DNA of 57,387 bases from an uncultured Mycoplasmatota bacterium (GTDB lineage: Bacteria; Bacillota_I; Bacilli_A; RF39; UBA660): NCBI GenBank assembly GCA_900549285.1, contig URNW01000006.1, positions 1 through 57,387 of the forward strand. The letters are read 5' to 3'. Shown piece by piece: positions 24,270 to 34,646 of this stretch. The stretch's first letter is position 1. Every line of letters begins with the position of its first letter. The notes below the pieces were generated by a model that did no database searches, was not told where the DNA came from, and saw only the letters and a list, made by a program, of their open reading frames with translations. Both the position numbers and the translations under genes were made by a program.

Positions 24270-25172
24270 ATGGAAAATAAAGCACAAAGAAAAGTTTTAA
24301 TTATTATTGGTTTGGTTTTGATAATTATAGCTTTATTAGCTTATGTATTTAGTTTATTTATTAGTGAAAGTGATAGCACTGATATACCAAATAAACCTAA
24401 TTCAGATCTATCAAAAGAAACTTTTCGGGATGAAATTACATCTTTAACAGATGAATCTCTCTTTTTTGGAGCTCAAAAGATTATAAATGATTATTACAAT
24501 TTTATCTTTGAGGAAGATACAGAAGCATTATTATCTATTTTAGATCCATTATATGTTGAAGAAAATAGAATTACAACTAATAATGTATATTCTTATACAG
24601 GGCGTGATTATGGGATCACTAATTATATGGCTGAAGAAATTTATTATAATCCTAATAGTTCTGTTACTTATTACTTTATTAATGGAAGTCTTAACAGAAA
24701 TTCAATCATGGGTGATGAATATCAATTTACAAAGGGTGTATCTTTTCTTATAATTGTGGATGAGTCTAATGATGAGTATGTGTTAAAACCGATTGAAACT
24801 ACAGATTTATTTGCTTATGCTGAAGGTTATGATATGGTTGAAAGAGAATTAGAAAGCAAGCATACTTTCTCGGCTTTAGATATTCCTGTTAAAAATAAAT
24901 TATCTACTTATTTAGGAATATTTGTTAATTTTTTGATTTATAATCCGCAAGAGGCTTATTCTTTACTAACTGATGATACAAAAAATAACTATCAAAATTA
25001 TGATGATTTTAAAAATAAGGCATCTATGTTATATCAAAGTTTTTCTTCAAAAGTTTTTAGTTATTCGGAAGAAAAAAGTGAAGAGTACACTATTTATAAA
25101 ATTATTGATGATCAACAAAATAAATTTGTTATTTATGAATCAGGAATCATGAATTATAAAATTTCTTATTAA
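24270..25172 (+). CDS. Membrane-anchored extracytoplasmic protein, unknown
   Basis: A 300-residue protein with one N-terminal membrane segment (about residues 8-31, VLIIIGLVLIIIALLAYVFSL) and an outside region with two similar alpha+beta halves (about 60-170 and 185-300). Each half has the look of an NTF2/TcpC-like cone fold (AQKIINDYYNFIFEEDTEALL; NKLSTYLGIFVNFLIYNPQEAY). TcpC-like proteins are structural parts of Gram-positive conjugation machines, which fits the wall hydrolase immediately upstream, but the resemblance is only structural impression. TAGGAGG precedes the ATG. Confidence 0.6.
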   Translation: MENKAQRKVLIIIGLVLIIIALLAYVFSLFISESDSTDIPNKPNSDLSKETFRDEITSLTDESLFFGAQKIINDYYNFIFEEDTEALLSILDPLYVEENRITTNNVYSYTGRDYGITNYMAEEIYYNPNSSVTYYFINGSLNRNSIMGDEYQFTKGVSFLIIVDESNDEYVLKPIETTDLFAYAEGYDMVERELESKHTFSALDIPVKNKLSTYLGIFVNFLIYNPQEAYSLLTDDTKNNYQNYDDFKNKASMLYQSFSSKVFSYSEEKSEEYTIYKIIDDQQNKFVIYESGIMNYKISY

Positions 25173-25208
25173 AAAGTGAGTTTGGATTGCAGTCTAACTT
25201 ACTTTTTT
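25172..25208 (+). terminator. Terminator after the wall-hydrolase pair
   Basis: AAAGT.AGTT pairs with AACT.ACTTT around a GC-poor loop and runs into a T tract; it starts at the stop codon of the preceding gene. Confidence 0.75.
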
Positions 25209-25209
25209 C

Positions 25210-25238
25210 TTGACTAATTAGATAATTTTGGTTATACT
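25210..25238 (+). promoter_or_regulatory. Strong promoter of the rsmC-like gene
   Basis: TTGACT (25210-25215), 17 nt, TATACT (25233-25238). Its position rules out any start codon upstream of about 25245. Confidence 0.7.
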
Positions 25239-25263
25239 TAGTATACAAAAAGGGTGCATGTGT

Positions 25264-25854
25264 TTGAATCAATACTTTACTAATAATTCGGAACTTCAAA
25301 GTAAAAAGAGAGTCATAAAGTTTAACTATGACTCTAATTGTTTTGAATTTATAAGTGATAATGGAGTTTTTTCTAAAGATAAAATTGATTTTGGAAGTAT
25401 TACACTTTTAGATACCTACCTTAAAAATAAGAAGGAAATTCATAATTTCTTAGATGTGGGCTGTGGATATGGATTTTTATCGATTGTATTAGCTAAAGAG
25501 TTAAGTATTAGTGGTGTTGGTGTAGATGTTAATTTACGTGCTTTAGATTTAGCAAGAAGGAATGCTGAATTGAATCAGGTTAGTGTCTCTTTTAAAGAGA
25601 GTAATATATATGAGAATGTAGAAGGAAAGTTTGATTTAATTATTACGAATCCTCCTATTCGAGCGGGGAAAAAAGTTGTTTTAAGCATTTTGCTTGATGC
25701 TTATAAGTATTTAGAACCTAATGGGGAGTTATGGGCAGTAATTAGAAAAGATCAAGGGGTGAAAAGTATTATTAAAGTTCTACTTGAAAGATATAAAGTT
25801 GAAATTAAAGAAAAAAATAAGGGTTTTTATGTATTTTGTTGCAAAAATGATTGA
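25264..25854 (+). CDS. Class I SAM methyltransferase, RsmC/YbxB-like
   Basis: About 196 residues. The SAM-binding motif I is FLDVGCGYGFLSIVLA, an acidic motif II follows (GVGVDVNLRALDLARRN), and IITNPPIRAG carries the NPP motif of N-methyltransferases that act on exocyclic amines. RsmC methylates a guanine of 16S rRNA. In Bacillus the related ybxB sits between rplL and rpoB, the same position as here. TTG 25264 is preferred, with AAAGGGTG well spaced; ATG 25258 is in frame but too close to that site. Confidence 0.83.
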   Translation: MNQYFTNNSELQSKKRVIKFNYDSNCFEFISDNGVFSKDKIDFGSITLLDTYLKNKKEIHNFLDVGCGYGFLSIVLAKELSISGVGVDVNLRALDLARRNAELNQVSVSFKESNIYENVEGKFDLIITNPPIRAGKKVVLSILLDAYKYLEPNGELWAVIRKDQGVKSIIKVLLERYKVEIKEKNKGFYVFCCKND

Positions 25855-25879
25855 CAATAAAATAAAATATTGCTAAAAT
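25851..25879 (+). promoter_or_regulatory. Promoter of rpoBC
   Basis: A perfect TTGACA (25851-25856), 17 nt, TAAAAT (25874-25879), overlapping the end of the methyltransferase gene. It leaves a leader of about 60 nt before rpoB. Confidence 0.75.
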
Positions 25880-25948
25880 TTTAAATTGGTGACGTATTTG
25901 TTTTTTTCTTTAAAAGAGCACTAAAAATTAGATATTGGGGTGAAGCGC

Positions 25949-28900
25949 GTGGCTTATAAAGTTGAAAAATTTGGAGATCACAGAGAAAGAAGAAGTTTTT
26001 CTGTTTCTCGAAATACTATGGAATTACAAGATTTACTTGAAATTCAAAAAAAATCTTATCAAGAATTTTTAGAGGTAGGAATCAAAGAAGTGTTTGAAGA
26101 TTTATTCCCAGTAGAATCTTTTACTGGAAATATTTCGGTAGAATTTGGGGACTATTCTTTTGATGTACCTAGATATTCTATTAAGGAAGCTAAAGAAAGA
26201 ATGGTAAATTATGCCGCTCCTTTAAAGGTGCAAGCTAGAGTTTTCATTCATGAAACAGGGGAAGTTAAAGAGCAAGAAATTTTCCTTGGTGATATGCCTT
26301 TAATGACAGATGCAGGAACATTTATTATTAATGGTGCTGAAAGAGTTATTGTATCTCAATTAGTACGTAGCCCATCTATTTATTTTAAAAGAGAAATTGA
26401 TAAGAATGGACGGAGAATTATTAGTGGGGAAGTAATCCCTAATAAGGGTACTTGGTTAGAATATGAGATGGATGCTCGTAATATTATGTATGTACGTATT
26501 GATAGAACTAGAAAAGTACCAATTACAACATTTCTCCGAGCTTTAGGATTGTCTAGTGATGAGGATATTTATGAAGTATTTGGTGAAAATGATTATTTAG
26601 TAAATACAATTGAAAAAGATAGCACTAGAAATACAGATGAAGCTTTGATAGAGATTTATGAAAAATTAAGACCAGGAGAGCCTGCAACACTTGATAGTAG
26701 TAAAAATCAACTTGTAACTAGATTCTTTGATAGATTCCGTTATGATTTAGCTAAAGTTGGACGTTATAAGTTTAATAAGAAGTTAAATGTTTTGGATCGT
26801 TTGCTTGGATGTACTTTAGCAGAGGATATTAAAGATGAAAATAATAAGACTGTAGTAGCTAAAGGTACGGTTGTTACAAAAGAAGTTAAAGAAATTTTAA
26901 AACCATTATTTGAAAATGGTGGGCATTTAAAGAAAACAATTATTAATGAAGAACTTGATAATTACGATAAAATCGTAGAAGTTTTAGTATACGATAAAGA
27001 AAATCCTGAAAAGATCATTAAAATAATAGGAAATGATCCAACAACTGATGTTAGACGTCTTACTATTCCTGATGTTTATGCTTCTGTATCTTATTATTTG
27101 AATTTACATGATAATATTGGTAATACTGATGAAATTGATAATTTAGGAAATAGACGTGTTCGTCAAGTTGGAGAATTAATTCAAAATGTTTTTAGAACAG
27201 GTATGGCAAGAATGGAAAGAGTTATTCGTGAGAGAATGACTACTCAAGAATTAGATAATGTAACACCTAAAACTTTAATTAATATTAGACCAGTTACAGC
27301 TGCTTTAAAGGAATTCTTTGGTTCTTCTCAACTTTCTAAATTCATGGATCAAATTAATCCTATAGCAGAACTTACTGATAAAAGACGTTTATCTAGCCTT
27401 GGACCTGGTGGACTTTCTCGTGATCGTGCAGGAATGGATGTTCGAGATGTTAATGCAAGTCATTATGGTCGTATTTGTCCAATTGAGTCTCCAGAAGGAC
27501 AGAATATTGGTCTTATTACTTCTTTAGCTGGATATGCTAAAATTAATGAATATGGATTTATTATGACACCATATCGTAAAGTTAAAGATGGTGTTGTTAC
27601 AGATGAAGTTGTTTATATGACAGCAGATGAAGAAACAGATTTATATATTTCTCAAGCTACAGTTAAGTTAGATTCTCATAATAAGATTGTGGAAGATGAA
27701 ATTCTTTGTCGTTTGAATGGTGATAACGTAATGGTTCGCCGTGAAAATGTTAATTATGTGGATGTTGCTCCTAGTCAAATTGTTGCTATTACAACAAGTT
27801 GTATTCCATTCCTTGAATATGATGATGCAAATCGTACTTTGATGGGTGCAAACATGCAACGTCAAGCAGTTCCACTACTTGTAAGTGAAGCACCAATCGT
27901 AGGTACTGGCGTTGAATATATTGCCGCTAGAGATTCAGGATCAACTGTTGTTTGTAAAGCAGATGGTATTGTAGAATATGCTGATGGCAAGAAAATTATT
28001 GTTAAAAATGCTAAAGGTAAAGATACTTATTATTTAGCTGATTTTGAAAGAACAAATGCATCTACAGCTTTAAACCATCATCCATTAGTTAAAAAAGGTG
28101 ATGCTGTTCATGTTGGTGAGGTTATCGCTGATGGACCTTCTACAGAAAAAGGAGAACTTGCTTTAGGTAAAAATATGGTTGTAGCATTTATGACTTTTAA
28201 TGGTTATAATTATGAAGATGCTGTTATTTTGAATGAAAGACTTGTTAAAGATGATGTTTATACTTCTTTACATATTGATCACTATGATATTGATTGTCGT
28301 GATACTAAACTTGGACCAGAAGAAATTACTAGAGATATTCCAAACGTTGGAGAAGAAGCTCGTAAAAACTTAGATTCTAATGGTATTGTAAGAATTGGTA
28401 CTGAGGTTAAAGAGGGAGATATTTTAGTTGGTAAAGTTACTCCAAAAGGCGTTCAAGAATTAACAAGTGAAGAAAAATTATTACATGCTATATTTGGTGA
28501 GAAAACTCGTGAAGTTAGAGATACTTCTTTAAGAGTAGAACATGGCGCAGCTGGTATTGTTCATGATGTAAAAGTTTATACTAAAGAAAATAGTGATGAA
28601 CTTCCTGCTGGTGTATCAAAAATTATTCGTGTTTATATTATTCAAAAACGTAAGATTCAAGTAGGAGATAAAATGTCTGGTCGTCATGGTAACAAGGGTG
28701 TTATTTCTTTAGTATTACCAGAAGAAGATATGCCTTACTTACCAGATGGTCGTCCAGTTGATGTTATGCTTAATCCACTAGGTGTTCCTTCTCGTATGAA
28801 TATTGGACAAATTTTAGAGTTACATTTAGGAATGGCTGGTAAAATTCAAGGAGTTCACTATGCTACTCCAGTATTTGACAGTGCTACTTGGGAAGACATT

Positions 28901-29581
28901 AGAGAAGAGATGGATTCAGCTGGAATGGCACCTGATGGAAAAACAGTTTTATATAATGGTCGTACAGGAGAGCCTTTTGATCACAGAATAAGTGTTGGTG
29001 TTATGTATATGCTTAAATTACATCATATGGTTGATGATAAGTTACATGCTCGTGCTACTGGACCTTATTCACTTGTTACACAACAACCTTTAGGTGGTAA
29101 AGCTCAATTTGGTGGACAAAGATTTGGAGAAATGGAAGTTTGGGCATTGTATGCATATGGTGCTGCTCATGTACTTCAAGAAATTTTAACAGTTAAAGCT
29201 GATGATGTAATTGGACGTGTTAAAGTTTATGAAGCATTAGTTAAAGGTAAGACTGTTAATCAAGCTGGTGTTCCTGAATCATTTAGAGTTTTAATTAAAG
29301 AATTCCAAGCTTTAGGACTTGATATGCAAATTATTGATAAAAATGATCAAGTAATTGAGTTTAAGGATTTAGAAGAAGAAGAAGATAAAGAAGATACTTT
29401 AAAAATTGAAGAAATAGATGCTGAGGCAAGTATTCGTGATGGCGAGATTGAATTTAAAAACGAAGAAGAAGATATGCCTGAGGAAGATTATGAAGATTCA
29501 GAGTTTGAAGATGATGAATTAGATGATGAAATGGATGAAGAAGTAGAAGAGATAGATGAAGATAATGGGGAAGAGGTGTAG
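25949..29581 (+). CDS. rpoB: RNA polymerase beta subunit
   Basis: About 1210 residues, close to the Bacillus length. Canonical blocks include the rifampicin region (GSSQLSKFMDQINPIAELTD, then KRRLSSLGPGGLSRDRAGMD), the GYNYEDAVILNERLV region, KMSGRHGNKGV with the NTP-site lysine, and a C-terminal QPLGGKAQFGGQRFGEMEVW. The last 60 residues are an acidic Glu/Asp tail. GTG 25949 is chosen because GGGGTGA (25937-25943) is correctly spaced; an upstream GTG at 25940 lies inside that site. Within the rif region the residues I can read look wild-type for a sensitive enzyme (QLSKFMDQINP), but no phenotype should be inferred. Confidence 0.98.
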   Translation: MAYKVEKFGDHRERRSFSVSRNTMELQDLLEIQKKSYQEFLEVGIKEVFEDLFPVESFTGNISVEFGDYSFDVPRYSIKEAKERMVNYAAPLKVQARVFIHETGEVKEQEIFLGDMPLMTDAGTFIINGAERVIVSQLVRSPSIYFKREIDKNGRRIISGEVIPNKGTWLEYEMDARNIMYVRIDRTRKVPITTFLRALGLSSDEDIYEVFGENDYLVNTIEKDSTRNTDEALIEIYEKLRPGEPATLDSSKNQLVTRFFDRFRYDLAKVGRYKFNKKLNVLDRLLGCTLAEDIKDENNKTVVAKGTVVTKEVKEILKPLFENGGHLKKTIINEELDNYDKIVEVLVYDKENPEKIIKIIGNDPTTDVRRLTIPDVYASVSYYLNLHDNIGNTDEIDNLGNRRVRQVGELIQNVFRTGMARMERVIRERMTTQELDNVTPKTLINIRPVTAALKEFFGSSQLSKFMDQINPIAELTDKRRLSSLGPGGLSRDRAGMDVRDVNASHYGRICPIESPEGQNIGLITSLAGYAKINEYGFIMTPYRKVKDGVVTDEVVYMTADEETDLYISQATVKLDSHNKIVEDEILCRLNGDNVMVRRENVNYVDVAPSQIVAITTSCIPFLEYDDANRTLMGANMQRQAVPLLVSEAPIVGTGVEYIAARDSGSTVVCKADGIVEYADGKKIIVKNAKGKDTYYLADFERTNASTALNHHPLVKKGDAVHVGEVIADGPSTEKGELALGKNMVVAFMTFNGYNYEDAVILNERLVKDDVYTSLHIDHYDIDCRDTKLGPEEITRDIPNVGEEARKNLDSNGIVRIGTEVKEGDILVGKVTPKGVQELTSEEKLLHAIFGEKTREVRDTSLRVEHGAAGIVHDVKVYTKENSDELPAGVSKIIRVYIIQKRKIQVGDKMSGRHGNKGVISLVLPEEDMPYLPDGRPVDVMLNPLGVPSRMNIGQILELHLGMAGKIQGVHYATPVFDSATWEDIREEMDSAGMAPDGKTVLYNGRTGEPFDHRISVGVMYMLKLHHMVDDKLHARATGPYSLVTQQPLGGKAQFGGQRFGEMEVWALYAYGAAHVLQEILTVKADDVIGRVKVYEALVKGKTVNQAGVPESFRVLIKEFQALGLDMQIIDKNDQVIEFKDLEEEEDKEDTLKIEEIDAEASIRDGEIEFKNEEEDMPEEDYEDSEFEDDELDDEMDEEVEEIDEDNGEEV

Positions 29582-29584
29582 TTC

Positions 29585-32500
29585 ATGATAGATGTTAATA
29601 GTTTTAAGGGAATTAAAATTGGAATAGCTTCTCCTGAGAAGATTAGAAGTTGGTCTTATGGTGAAGTAGAAAAGCCAGAGACTATCAATTATCGTACTTT
29701 AAAACCAGAACGTGGCGGATTATTTTGTGAAAAAATATTTGGTCCTACTAAAGATTATGAGTGTTCTTGTGGAAAGTATAAAAGATTAAGATATAAAAAT
29801 GTTATTTGTGATCGTTGTGGAGTAGAAGTTACAAAATCTCGTGTTAGAAGAGAGAGAATGGGGCATATTGAGCTTGCTGCTCCTTGCTCTCATATTTGGT
29901 TTTTTAAAGGTGTTCCTTCTAAAATGGGATTAGTATTAGATATGAGTCCTAGAGATTTAGAGGAAGTACTTTATTTTGTTAGTTATGTAGTTATTGATCC
30001 TGGTAAAGCACCACTTGAAAGAAAGCAGACTTTATCAGATAAAGAATATCGTGCTTATCGTGAAAAATATGGAGATTCTTTCCAAGTTGGTATGGGTGCT
30101 GAAGCAATTAAAGAGTTACTAAAACGTGTCGATATTGATAAGGAAGTAGAAGAACTTCGTAAAGAATTAGAAGGAGCAACTGGACAGAAGAGAATTCGTT
30201 TAGTTAAGAGACTTGATTGTTTAGTAGCATTCCAAGAGTCTGGAAATAAACCAGAATGGATGGTTCTTGATGTTTTACCAGTTATTCCGCCAGAACTTCG
30301 TCCAATGATTCAACTTGATGGTGGTAGATTTGCAACTAGTGATTTAAATGATCTATATCGTCGTATTATTAATCGTAATAATCGTTTAAGAAAATTACTT
30401 GAACTTGGAGCTCCTACAATTATTGTACAAAATGAAAAAAGAATGCTTCAAGAAGCTGTAGATAGTTTGTTTGATAATGGTCGTCGTGGTAGAAGTATCA
30501 CAGCTGCTGGAAATCGTCCTTTAAAGAGCTTATCTAGTATGCTTAAAGGTAAACAAGGACGTTTTCGTCAAAACTTACTTGGTAAAAGAGTTGATTATTC
30601 TGGTCGTAGTGTTATTGTTGTTGGACCAAATCTTAAAATGTATCAATGCGGTATTCCAAAAGAAATGGCTCTTGAATTGTTTAAGCCACATGTTATTCAT
30701 GGATTAGTTGAAGCAGGTCTTGCTCATAATATTAAAGGTGCTAAAAAATTAATAGATACAAGAGATGAGTGCGTTTGGGATATTGTTGAAGATGTTATTA
30801 CAGAACATCCAGTATTATTAAACCGTGCTCCAACTTTACATAGACTTGGTATTCAAGCATTTGAGCCAAAACTTGTTGGTGGTAAAGCAATTCGTTTGCA
30901 TCCACTCGTTTGTACAGGATTTAATGCCGATTTTGATGGTGATCAAATGGCTGTACATATTCCTCTTTCTGAAGAGGCTAAAGCTGAAGCTAGAATTCTT
31001 ATGTTATCCGCTAGTAACATTTTAAATCCAAAAGATGGAAAACCAATTGTTACACCTAGCCAAGATATGGTTTTAGGAAATTGTTATTTGACTATTGAAA
31101 AGGCGGGAGAAGAAAATGAAGCTAAGGTTTATAAGAACCCAAATGAAGCTTTAATGGCTTATGAACGTAGAGAAATTACACTTCATACAAGAATTGTTCT
31201 TCCAGTTAAGTCATTTAAATATAAATTATTTACAGAAGAACAACAAGATAAATATTTAGTTACAACAGTTGGTAAGATTATTTTTAATGAAATTTTGCCA
31301 GATTCTTTCCCTTATGTTAATGAAGGAACAAAAGAAAATATTGAAGGTATTACTCCAAGTAAATACTTTATTCCAATGGGAGCTAATATTCCAGAGGAAG
31401 TAGCTAAGATAGAAATGCCAAAGCCTTTTGTTAAAAAGACTTTAGAGTGGATTATTGCACAAGTATTTAAAAGATATAAAACAACAGAAACTTCTATTAT
31501 GCTTGATAAGTTAAAAGATTTAGGATTTAAATATTCCACAGTTGCTGGTATTACAGTATCAGTAGCGGATATTGTAAGAAGTGAAAAGAAACCAGAGATT
31601 ATAAAAAATGCTAAAGAAAAAGTTGAAAAAGTCAATAAGCAATTTAAGCGTGGATTAATTACTGATGGAGAGCGTTATAATAGTGTTATTGAGATTTGGA
31701 CACAAGCTAATGATGAAGTTAAAAAAGAATTACAAGCTATTTCCGCAAATGATTTTGATAATCCAATTTTTATGATGATGAATTCAAATGCTCGTGGTTC
31801 TATTTCAAACTTTACTCAACTTGCAGGTATGCGTGGACTTATGGCAAAGCCTGATGGTTCTACTGTAGAAATACCAATTACTTCATGTTTTATTGAAGGT
31901 CTTGATGTATCAGAGTTCTTCTTGTCTACTCATGGTTCAAGAAAAGGTTCAGCAGATACAGCTTTACGTACTGCAGATTCTGGATATTTGACTAGACGTT
32001 TAGTAGATGTTGCTCAAGACATTATTGTTAAAGAATTTGATTGTGGCTCTATTGCAGGTGTTGAAGTTTATGATTTATTAAATGATAAAGATGGTTCTGT
32101 AATTGAATCTTTGCAAGAAAGAATTTTGGGAAGATATACTGCTAAAAAAGTAATTCATCCAGAAACAAAAGAGATGATTGTTGATAAAGATGAATTAATT
32201 ACAGAAAATATTGCAGCTAAAATTGTTAAAGCTGGAGTTAAAAAAGTAGAAATTAGAAGTGTTCTTACTTGTAAGACTCAAAATGGAGTATGTCAAAAAT
32301 GTTATGGACGTAACCTTGCTACAGGTAATCTTGTAGAAACAGGAGAAGCTGTTGGTATTATGGCTGCTCAATCTATTGGTGAACCTGGTACACAGCTTAC
32401 TATGCGTACTTTCCATACTGGTGGTGTTGCAGGTGGAGATGATATTACTCAAGGTCTTCCTCGTGTTGAAGAATTGTTCGAAGCTCGTACTCCTAAATAT

Positions 32501-33304
32501 AAAGCAACTGTATCAGAAATTAATGGTAAAGTTATTTCTATTGAGGAACAAGGTGGAAAACATAAAGTGGTAGTAGAAAATGAAGCTGGTATTAGAGAAC
32601 ATATTACTAATTATAATACTAAATTGCGTGTAGAAGTGGGAGATATGGTTCAAGCTGGAGAAAAATTAACAGAAGGATCTATTGCTCCTAAAGAATTGCT
32701 TGCGGTTACTGATCCACTTACTGCTCAAGAATATATCTTAAAAGAAATTCAATCTGTTTATAAACTTCAAGGTGTTGATATTAATGATAAACATATTGAA
32801 ATTATCGTTAAGAGAATGATCAATAAAGTAAGAGTTGCTCAAGCTGGTGATACAGATTTTGTAGAAGGCTTAACGGTTTCTTTAAGAGAATTTACAGAAG
32901 GAAATAAACCAGTTATTTTAAGAGGTGGTGTTCCTGCTACAGGACGTCCAATTATGCTTGGTATTACTAAATCATCACTTGAGACAGATAGTTATTTATC
33001 TGCAGCATCCTTCCAAGAAACGACAAGAGTACTTACTGATGCGGCTATTCGTGGTAAAGTAGATTATTTACGTGGTTTAAAAGAAAATGTTATTATTGGT
33101 AAATTAATTCCTGCTGGAACAGGTGCTAAAGAGTATAGTGATATTGATGTTTATTTAGAAAAAGAATTTATGGAAGATGATGCATCTGAATTTTTAGAAG
33201 ATAAACTTATGGAAGATGAAAAAGATGATTTAGCGCTTGAAGATGATGCAATTCAAGTAGAAAATGTTGTAGAAGAAGAAAATCTAGAAAGTAATGAAGA
33301 ATAA
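29585..33304 (+). CDS. rpoC: RNA polymerase beta' subunit
   Basis: A 1239-residue beta' subunit. The N-terminal zinc site is CSCGKYKRLRYKNVICDRCG, the catalytic Mg loop is NADFDGDQMAVH, the bridge-helix and trigger-loop region follow (GSRKGSADTALRTADSGYLT), and the second zinc site is CKTQNGVCQKCYG. The C-terminus has an acidic tail, matching rpoB. ATG 29585 follows the rpoB stop by 3 nt, with GAGGTG as ribosome binding site, so the pair is one transcript. Confidence 0.98.
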   Translation: MIDVNSFKGIKIGIASPEKIRSWSYGEVEKPETINYRTLKPERGGLFCEKIFGPTKDYECSCGKYKRLRYKNVICDRCGVEVTKSRVRRERMGHIELAAPCSHIWFFKGVPSKMGLVLDMSPRDLEEVLYFVSYVVIDPGKAPLERKQTLSDKEYRAYREKYGDSFQVGMGAEAIKELLKRVDIDKEVEELRKELEGATGQKRIRLVKRLDCLVAFQESGNKPEWMVLDVLPVIPPELRPMIQLDGGRFATSDLNDLYRRIINRNNRLRKLLELGAPTIIVQNEKRMLQEAVDSLFDNGRRGRSITAAGNRPLKSLSSMLKGKQGRFRQNLLGKRVDYSGRSVIVVGPNLKMYQCGIPKEMALELFKPHVIHGLVEAGLAHNIKGAKKLIDTRDECVWDIVEDVITEHPVLLNRAPTLHRLGIQAFEPKLVGGKAIRLHPLVCTGFNADFDGDQMAVHIPLSEEAKAEARILMLSASNILNPKDGKPIVTPSQDMVLGNCYLTIEKAGEENEAKVYKNPNEALMAYERREITLHTRIVLPVKSFKYKLFTEEQQDKYLVTTVGKIIFNEILPDSFPYVNEGTKENIEGITPSKYFIPMGANIPEEVAKIEMPKPFVKKTLEWIIAQVFKRYKTTETSIMLDKLKDLGFKYSTVAGITVSVADIVRSEKKPEIIKNAKEKVEKVNKQFKRGLITDGERYNSVIEIWTQANDEVKKELQAISANDFDNPIFMMMNSNARGSISNFTQLAGMRGLMAKPDGSTVEIPITSCFIEGLDVSEFFLSTHGSRKGSADTALRTADSGYLTRRLVDVAQDIIVKEFDCGSIAGVEVYDLLNDKDGSVIESLQERILGRYTAKKVIHPETKEMIVDKDELITENIAAKIVKAGVKKVEIRSVLTCKTQNGVCQKCYGRNLATGNLVETGEAVGIMAAQSIGEPGTQLTMRTFHTGGVAGGDDITQGLPRVEELFEARTPKYKATVSEINGKVISIEEQGGKHKVVVENEAGIREHITNYNTKLRVEVGDMVQAGEKLTEGSIAPKELLAVTDPLTAQEYILKEIQSVYKLQGVDINDKHIEIIVKRMINKVRVAQAGDTDFVEGLTVSLREFTEGNKPVILRGGVPATGRPIMLGITKSSLETDSYLSAASFQETTRVLTDAAIRGKVDYLRGLKENVIIGKLIPAGTGAKEYSDIDVYLEKEFMEDDASEFLEDKLMEDEKDDLALEDDAIQVENVVEEENLESNEE

Positions 33305-33318
33305 TTACTTTCTTTTTT
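33287..33318 (+). terminator. Terminator of rpoBC
   Basis: GAAAGTAAT (33287-33295) pairs with ATTACTTTC (33304-33312), followed by six T residues. The 5' arm is inside the last rpoC codons. Confidence 0.85.
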
Positions 33319-33375
33319 CTTGTTTTTTTATAAATATATGATACAATTATGTTGTAAGTAGAGTAGGTGTTTGTT

Positions 33376-34626
33376 ATGAAAAAGTGGATAGGATGGTTTA
33401 GTTTTTTATTTGTAATAGTGGGACTTATAGTTGGTGGATTTTTCTTGACTTCTCATTTTAAGGGGGAAACTTTTCAATTTAAAGAAGTATCAATATTAGA
33501 TTATGATGATTTTACTTTGAATGATTTTGTAGAGCAAGATCTTGTATGTAATAGTAAAGAATGTAAATATCGTGATAAAGATATTAAGTATTCAATTAGT
33601 GATGTAAAAGGACTTGGAGAACAAAATATTATTGTTAAAATGGAGTATGAGGGTGAAGAGTTTGAAAAGAAGTTTTATGTAGATGTTGTAGATAAAAAAG
33701 CACCCGAAATTGTCCTTTCTAATTCTTTTATTATTGTTGATATGAATGAGAAAATAGATGAAAAGTCATATTTAAAAGAAGTCAAAGATAATTATGATTT
33801 ATTAAGTTTGGAAGATGTTAAAATAGATAATCAAGTTAATTTGAAAAAATCAGGAGAATATAAAATTATTTATACAATTCAAGATTCTTCAAACAATGAG
33901 GGAAAAGCAATATTGAAAGTTAAAGTGAAAGATCAGAAAGAAAAGATTACTTCCTCTAATAATAAAGAAGAAACGACAGTACAAGAAGAAAAAATTACTT
34001 TAAATTATACGATTAGTGGATTGTTTAGTGATAGTGGGGTTATAAGTCAGGGTACAGATTTATCTATGGTAGAAAAAAATATTGAAGTTGGATGGGATAC
34101 GACTTTAAAAGTTTCTACTAAAATAAATACTAAAGGAAAAATTCGCTATATTATTAGTAAAAATAAAATTACAGGAAATGAGCTTAATTCAACGGATGGG
34201 ACAATTGTTAAGGTAGATAAATTGTCAGCTAATCAAACATCTAGTTATGAATATACTTTTACAGAAGAAGGAACTTATTATTTTTCTATTTTAATAGTTG
34301 ATGGAGGAAATAATATTAAATTAAGAAAAGATTATACTCTTATTTTAAAAGATACTGAGGAAGTAAGAGATATGAAAATAACTACTCTTGATAAAGGAAA
34401 TTATTTAATTTTGGATTGTAATTATTTGGGTGGAAAAAATCAAGAATTTTATTTTGAAGTAGGAATTCAAGATACAAATGATCCTAATGTTGAAGAAAAA
34501 TTGGTAAATGAAAATGATGAAATTCGGCTATATTATACACAAGGATATTATTATGATTTAGTGGGACTTTTATATTCTAGTGATGGACGTTTATTAAAAA
34601 GTGATACATTAAAAGTTCAAAAATAA
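33376..34626 (+). CDS. Exported/anchored protein with Ig-like domains
   Basis: About 416 residues. One N-terminal hydrophobic segment (WIGWFSFLFVIVGLIVGGFF) acts as signal or anchor, followed by an extracellular region. Residues about 15-95 and 95-180 look like Ig-like beta modules of the DUF5011/HYR type (YSISDVKGLGEQNIIVKMEY; KKAPEIVLSNSFIIVDMNEK; SGEYKIIYTIQDSSNNEG). A Lys/Glu linker leads to two further beta-rich domains. Function unknown; adhesion or wall association is likely. ATG 33376 is preferred over GTG 33367 because TAGGTG covers the latter. Confidence 0.7.
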   Translation: MKKWIGWFSFLFVIVGLIVGGFFLTSHFKGETFQFKEVSILDYDDFTLNDFVEQDLVCNSKECKYRDKDIKYSISDVKGLGEQNIIVKMEYEGEEFEKKFYVDVVDKKAPEIVLSNSFIIVDMNEKIDEKSYLKEVKDNYDLLSLEDVKIDNQVNLKKSGEYKIIYTIQDSSNNEGKAILKVKVKDQKEKITSSNNKEETTVQEEKITLNYTISGLFSDSGVISQGTDLSMVEKNIEVGWDTTLKVSTKINTKGKIRYIISKNKITGNELNSTDGTIVKVDKLSANQTSSYEYTFTEEGTYYFSILIVDGGNNIKLRKDYTLILKDTEEVRDMKITTLDKGNYLILDCNYLGGKNQEFYFEVGIQDTNDPNVEEKLVNENDEIRLYYTQGYYYDLVGLLYSSDGRLLKSDTLKVQK

Positions 34627-34646
34627 AAAATTTTTAGGAGAAAAAC

